A stretch of DNA of 64,000 bases from Brevibacillus brevis (GTDB lineage Bacteria; Bacillota; Bacilli; Brevibacillales; Brevibacillaceae), in assembly GCF_031583145.1 (NCBI RefSeq), contig NZ_CP134050.1, positions 3,919,501-3,983,500 of the forward strand, read 5' to 3'. Positions 60,583-64,000 of this stretch are shown here, in pieces (positions within the stretch are counted from its first letter, which is position 1; each line of letters begins with the position of its first letter). The notes beneath the pieces are model-generated. The model worked only from the letters and a program-made list of their open reading frames with translations, did no database searches and had not been told where the DNA came from. The translations under genes and the position numbers were made by a program.

Positions 60583-61122
60583 TCACTGTTTCCAATGCAA
60601 AACTTCGTCCGGATTCGCAACCTCCCTGCCGTAATAGCGCTTCGCTCGGAAGTTGTGGATTTCCTCGCACGCTTTCGCCATTTTATCCAGGATCTCTTCT
60701 TGCGGCACATCCGTTTCCGGGCTCCAGTAGTAGACGATCATTTCGTACGGATCTCCGTTTTCGTCTTCCCTGCGGTACAAGATCCGGTCCGCTTTTTTGA
60801 ATCCGTTTTTCATGTAAAACCGTGCCCTTCGGACGGTGTCCTCATCTTCCTGATCGACCGGCTCCACTTCAAGCAAGATGGTTTTGCCTTTTTTCTTCAG
60901 TTTTTCCATGACTTTCGTGCCGATGCCTTTCCCCCTCGTATCCGGGTGAATCAACAGGTAATCGATGAACAGAAAGGTCGGAAACTCGGCGTACAGCAGC
61001 AAGTAGTCTTCGGTTTCTTCCTTGTGGTACACATCTTTGTCCTCGATCAGGGCTTGAAACTGACCGAGGTCTTTCATCTCGTGCTCCGGAAAGTAATCCT
61101 GCAACCGCTCGTACCAATCCAT
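60583..61122 (-). CDS. GNAT family N-acetyltransferase
   Basis: This 179-residue protein has the GNAT core FLFIDYLLIHPDTRGKGIGTKVMEKLKKKGKTILLEVEPV and a C-terminal YWSPETDVPQEEILDKMAKACEEIHNF helix. The arrangement RARFYMKNGFKKADRILY supplies the usual last strand. GGGGGAAGC precedes the ATG. Substrate unknown. It is a single gene with a good terminator; the upstream germination operon ends about 100 bases away. Confidence 0.87.
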   Translation of the reverse strand: MDWYERLQDYFPEHEMKDLGQFQALIEDKDVYHKEETEDYLLLYAEFPTFLFIDYLLIHPDTRGKGIGTKVMEKLKKKGKTILLEVEPVDQEDEDTVRRARFYMKNGFKKADRILYRREDENGDPYEMIVYYWSPETDVPQEEILDKMAKACEEIHNFRAKRYYGREVANPDEVLHWKQ

Positions 61123-61222
61123 GGATGCTTCCCCCTTCAGGCAGACTGTCCCGCTCTCGAGTTAGCTTCTCCCAGCAGGAGCCCTTCCACTCATTCCCGA
61201 TCCCGGCAGCATGGGCTCTTCT

Positions 61223-61420
61223 TCACATCACCCACACCCAGACAAAGAGCAAGGCTCCCAAAACGAGATTGAACCAGCCAAGAAACAGCGTCGTTTTCCC
61301 TTCCTTCGGCATCTCCATGATGATGTATTTTTTTACGTCCATGCGAAGCAGAAACGCCCCCGTGAGCAGGAGCAAAGGAATCACATAGGTGGAAGAGCCG
61401 GTGCTCCCTCCTGTAATCAT
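61223..61420 (-). CDS. small two-helix membrane protein of the germination operon
   Basis: This 65-residue protein has two hydrophobic segments (YVIPLLLLTGAFLLRM and TTLFLGWFNLVLGALLFVWVWVM) joined by a charged loop (DVKKYIIMEMPKEGK). It starts 33 bases after the GerC-like gene in the same direction. Small proteins with two helices (GerD-independent, GerK-D-like) are known to modulate germinant receptors in Bacillus; the position and shape fit such a role, but sequence identity cannot be shown. Confidence 0.6.
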   Translation of the reverse strand: MITGGSTGSSTYVIPLLLLTGAFLLRMDVKKYIIMEMPKEGKTTLFLGWFNLVLGALLFVWVWVM

Positions 61421-61453
61421 CAGCAGAAGCCTCCAATCGCGCTTTTTGAACCT

Positions 61454-62689
61454 CTATCTGGCTTTCATTCCTACCCGTCTGATCTCGATGTCCACCGTGA
61501 GATCCACCGTCACTTTTTTGTACATTTCCTGCCACTGCTTTTTGGTTTTCACTTTCTGATTCCAAAAACGGGGTTCTTTTCCGCGGACGTACTCGCCAAA
61601 CCCGAAAATATCTGCCCCCTTTTCTTGCGTCTGCTTGATCAGCCCCTTGTAAAACTTCACGGCAGCCTTTTCGTCCTGGCGCTCTATTTTTTCAATGAGC
61701 TCTGGCGTGATTACGAGCGTTTTTTCGTTGCTTTTCTCCTCCAAATTGACCTCGATAAAAGAATGGACACGGAAATGGGGAAGGCCGTCCCTGATCTCCA
61801 CCTCGGTCTGGGAATGGCGGTAGGTCGCATACAGATCGACGACGTTTGGTGTGTCATCCACGCGAACAAAGCTGCGGTACCCCGCCGGGTTCATCCCTTT
61901 GACTCCCATATAGGCGGCGATTTCAAACGGTTTGGTCACTCCCACCATCTTGTCATCCCGAAAATACGCCATTCCTTCGATTTCTACATTTTGAGCCGGC
62001 ATGATGCTGATGTACGGCAGGAAGGCTTCCTTTCCCTTTTTGGAAGAATCGCTCCAAAACATCCCGACGTAATCGGAGGGAAATTTGCCCATCCGGACGG
62101 CCTCGTCCAACGTTGCCATCAGGTACATCGTCGGCACGCGCTCGAGCTTCGGCGCTGCTTTCATCAACTGGGAGGCTTTTCCCTTCGAGATCATCATCCA
62201 GGCCATGCGCCGGACTTCTGGATTGCGGCGAAGGTAATCGTTCAGATTTTGCAGCCCTCGCTTTGCCATTTCCTCGGACACGATGATGACCCGCAGATGG
62301 CCGAAAAAGAGCCGTCCGGAAATTTGCTGCTGCAAATTCATCAGGGCATCGTCGATGGAATGGCCCACCACTTCAATGACCCAGACCGTGTTTTGCCCGC
62401 CTCCGCCCGTCTGCCCGCCTGACTCTCCCGGCCCGAGCGGAATTCTCCCGGGCAGCCCGATCTGCGCCGCCACGCGAATCATTTCTTTATTCGGCACAGG
62501 GTACTTCCCGCGCAGATGCGAAACCTCCCGCTCTTTCTTTTCCGCTCCCTTCTCCGCTACATCCACGGATATTCCCAGGACGACTGCCCGCTCTTCGATT
62601 TCCAGACGGTCCCAGCAACCCGCGAGAAACGGGAGAGCGAACGCGATGGCCATAACCAGCTTAGCTTGGCTTATCCATTGTTTTTTCAT
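61454..62689 (-). CDS. spore germination protein, GerC family lipoprotein
   Basis: This 411-residue lipoprotein is the C subunit of a germinant receptor. It has a signal peptide (KKQWISQAKLVMAIAFALP), the lipobox LAGC, and the family's start CWDRLEIEERAVVLGISVD. GHSIDDALMNLQQQISGRLFFGHLRVIIVSEEMA is the conserved middle and the C-terminal GerC domain follows. ATG 62689 has AGAGG upstream; it overlaps the GerB stop by 29 bases, so the genes are coupled. Confidence 0.93.
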   Translation of the reverse strand: MKKQWISQAKLVMAIAFALPFLAGCWDRLEIEERAVVLGISVDVAEKGAEKKEREVSHLRGKYPVPNKEMIRVAAQIGLPGRIPLGPGESGGQTGGGGQNTVWVIEVVGHSIDDALMNLQQQISGRLFFGHLRVIIVSEEMAKRGLQNLNDYLRRNPEVRRMAWMMISKGKASQLMKAAPKLERVPTMYLMATLDEAVRMGKFPSDYVGMFWSDSSKKGKEAFLPYISIMPAQNVEIEGMAYFRDDKMVGVTKPFEIAAYMGVKGMNPAGYRSFVRVDDTPNVVDLYATYRHSQTEVEIRDGLPHFRVHSFIEVNLEEKSNEKTLVITPELIEKIERQDEKAAVKFYKGLIKQTQEKGADIFGFGEYVRGKEPRFWNQKVKTKKQWQEMYKKVTVDLTVDIEIRRVGMKAR

Positions 62690-63782
62690 CACTGCGATCC
62701 TCTCTTTTCCCGCGAATGACAGCAACGATTAGCAAAATGGCCGGATATACAATGGTGATGAAGAGGCCAAGTCGGCTGATGACCTCGATGATGTCGTACA
62801 TTTGCATGATGTTTTGAGGGATCATCGCCACGATGAAGACAAACGGCAGAAGAAAAAAGGAAAACATTCTGTGATCACGCAATCGGAACAGCTTGCTGAT
62901 CGAATGAAGAGTCAAATAATAGCTGGAAAACAGTGTCGTAAAAACTGCCGTCACCCAGACTGCCAAAAACGCCGCATCCATCCGCTCCAAAATATTGGCC
63001 GGCAGCGATGTCGCCTTTGCCAGCTCAAGTGTCGGCCAAAGCAACTTCTTGACTTCTTCCGCACCGAACAACCCGACCGTCGCCGCGACAATCGTGATGT
63101 ACAGCCCGCCTGAAATGAGAATCGCCCACAGGCTTGCCGTCATCGCCCGCTGCGGATTGCGCATGGCGGGGATGACCATCGTCAATACGAAGGAGCCTTG
63201 AAACAACGCGGTTACGGTTAATATGCCTGTCATCAAATCTTTCTGTTCATTTCCCCAGAGCGGCAAAAGATTGATCGCTTCCGCGTTTTTGAGAGAGAGC
63301 GAAGCGATCACCAGGACAGGGAAGAGAAGGAACGGAAAGTAAAATTGGTGGATGTACGTAAACGTATAAATGTCATTCCGGGTGGAAATGGCAGCGAGGA
63401 ACAGCATGACAATGACCGTCACTTCCACAGGGGTGGATTTGAGTACCGACGTCACGACCACTTCCCCAAACTCTCGAGCTGTCAAAGAGGTCAGCACAGC
63501 GAAAAACACAATGATGAAGAAGCTGCCGATTCTCGAGAGCCACTTTCCGATGAGGTCTTCGCTGTACAGGATGATCGTTTTTCGGGGAAACCGCTTGCCC
63601 AGTACCGTAATGATTGCAAGGCCGACTATGGCTACCATGACACCGAGCAGTGTCACGAGAGGCGCACCAGATCCCGCTGTGCGCACCGTGAAAAGCGGGA
63701 GGGGAAGCACTCCCACCCCGATAATCGTGCTAACGAGAATCGTGATTGTTTGGATCACTGTTATCTGTTGAGGCACCTTCAC
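62661..63782 (-). CDS. spore germination protein, GerB family permease
   Basis: This 373-residue membrane protein of the APC superfamily has about ten helices and is the B subunit of a germinant receptor, believed to bind the germinant. The N terminus (ITILVSTIIGVGVLPLPLFTV) and REFGEVVVTSVLKSTPVEV are typical. The ATG overlaps the end of gerA by 53 bases and its end overlaps gerC by 29, the usual tight gerABC coupling. Confidence 0.92.
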   Translation of the reverse strand: MKVPQQITVIQTITILVSTIIGVGVLPLPLFTVRTAGSGAPLVTLLGVMVAIVGLAIITVLGKRFPRKTIILYSEDLIGKWLSRIGSFFIIVFFAVLTSLTAREFGEVVVTSVLKSTPVEVTVIVMLFLAAISTRNDIYTFTYIHQFYFPFLLFPVLVIASLSLKNAEAINLLPLWGNEQKDLMTGILTVTALFQGSFVLTMVIPAMRNPQRAMTASLWAILISGGLYITIVAATVGLFGAEEVKKLLWPTLELAKATSLPANILERMDAAFLAVWVTAVFTTLFSSYYLTLHSISKLFRLRDHRMFSFFLLPFVFIVAMIPQNIMQMYDIIEVISRLGLFITIVYPAILLIVAVIRGKREDRSDEKTMDKPS

Positions 63783-64000
63783 CCGCTATGTCCCCCTTTC
63801 CGACTTGAGAAGGGATCGTCGTATGGGCGCGATCTCCCGGGCTTTTCAGCTTCTCTTTCACTGTCTGGCCCAATCGCCTTTGGTCTTGGGGCTGTATAAA
63901 AACAGGCCTGCTTTTCAATGACCACAACGGTCCCCGCGTAAATAAGTCTTTCATCCCCTGAAAGCTTCCCGGCACGAGTGGACTGAGGTACGGCACACCA
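63730..64000 (-). CDS. spore germination protein, GerA family (C-terminal end, partial)
   Basis: The frame ending at 63730 runs off the right edge, giving about 89 residues. PYLSPLVPGSFQGMKDLFTRGPLWSLKSRP is the conserved C-terminal segment of GerA proteins, followed by a variable polar tail. The rest of the gene lies outside the window. It overlaps the start of gerB by 53 bases, as in other ger operons. Confidence 0.88.
   Translation of the reverse strand, partial: GVPYLSPLVPGSFQGMKDLFTRGPLWSLKSRPVFIQPQDQRRLGQTVKEKLKSPGDRAHTTIPSQVGKGDIAGEGASTDNSDPNNHDSR

Noticed and set aside
61211-62422. 403-codon open frame antisense to the GerC-family gene
   Set aside because: Antisense shadow; no recognisable motif or ribosome site.
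1-64000. CRISPR arrays, insertion sequences, prophage genes or rRNA operons
   Set aside because: I looked for regularly spaced repeats, transposases, integrases and rRNA signatures and found none.

Overview
The window reads as chromosomal DNA of a moderately GC-rich, endospore-forming Firmicute. Brevibacillus or a close relative is my inference. The grounds are a GerA/GerB/GerC germinant-receptor operon at the right edge, strong GGAGG ribosome sites with frequent GTG/TTG starts, Bacillus-type tRNAs with encoded CCA, a PdxK and a Fur-regulated ferredoxin-NADP reductase of Bacillus type, and lipoprotein-anchored binding proteins. I saw no phage, insertion sequence, rRNA operon or CRISPR array.

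Layout. 1-5.6 kb: end of an unknown gene, a GNAT acetyltransferase, an EcsC-family protein with a small partner, a large secreted protein, and a methyltransferase/racemase-like pair. 5.6-9.4 kb: a MacAB/YknXYZ-type efflux operon. 9.6-13 kb: small protein, pdxK, rarD, an EamA transporter. 13.1-18.2 kb: a siderophore ABC operon and a divergent ferredoxin-NADP reductase around two Fur boxes with clear promoters. 18.4-19.3 kb: seven tRNA genes (transcribed Ser-Glu-Val-Leu-Gly-Met-His) with a partial tRNA-Gly duplication. 19.7-23.8 kb: a small phospholipase A2-like protein, thiM, GNAT, a gene remnant and a YitT membrane protein with a structured leader. 24.1-27.9 kb: a cobalamin-riboswitch-controlled btuFCD-cobU operon.

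28-37.6 kb is a 2-hydroxy-acid catabolic locus: glcD, glcF, lhgO and a metallo-hydrolase on the minus strand; a second metallo-hydrolase, a DUF6282 protein and an MFS carrier on the plus strand. A FadR/GntR regulator sits between them. A repeated TTGTATnACAA-like motif occurs six times in the control regions and is its probable operator. 37.8-42.2 kb holds accessory genes, including a DUF3626 gene split by a frameshift and a TipA-like MerR regulator.

42.5-50.8 kb is the most unusual part: an apparent minus-strand operon argH - Asp/Glu/hydantoin racemase - amino-acid ABC transporter (three genes) - two tandem PuuE/cyclic-imidase-like polysaccharide deacetylase homologues - nitroreductase, followed by a GGDEF-like/winged-helix regulator. 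It looks like an uptake and breakdown route for an N-substituted or cyclic amino-acid derivative; the substrate is not known. An APC amino-acid permease lies upstream.

52.6-64 kb: a GH-like secreted protein, a NarL-type two-component system with a membrane protein, a secreted modular protein, Mn-dependent pyrophosphatase, a GNAT protein, and the germinant-receptor operon, with GerA cut by the window edge.
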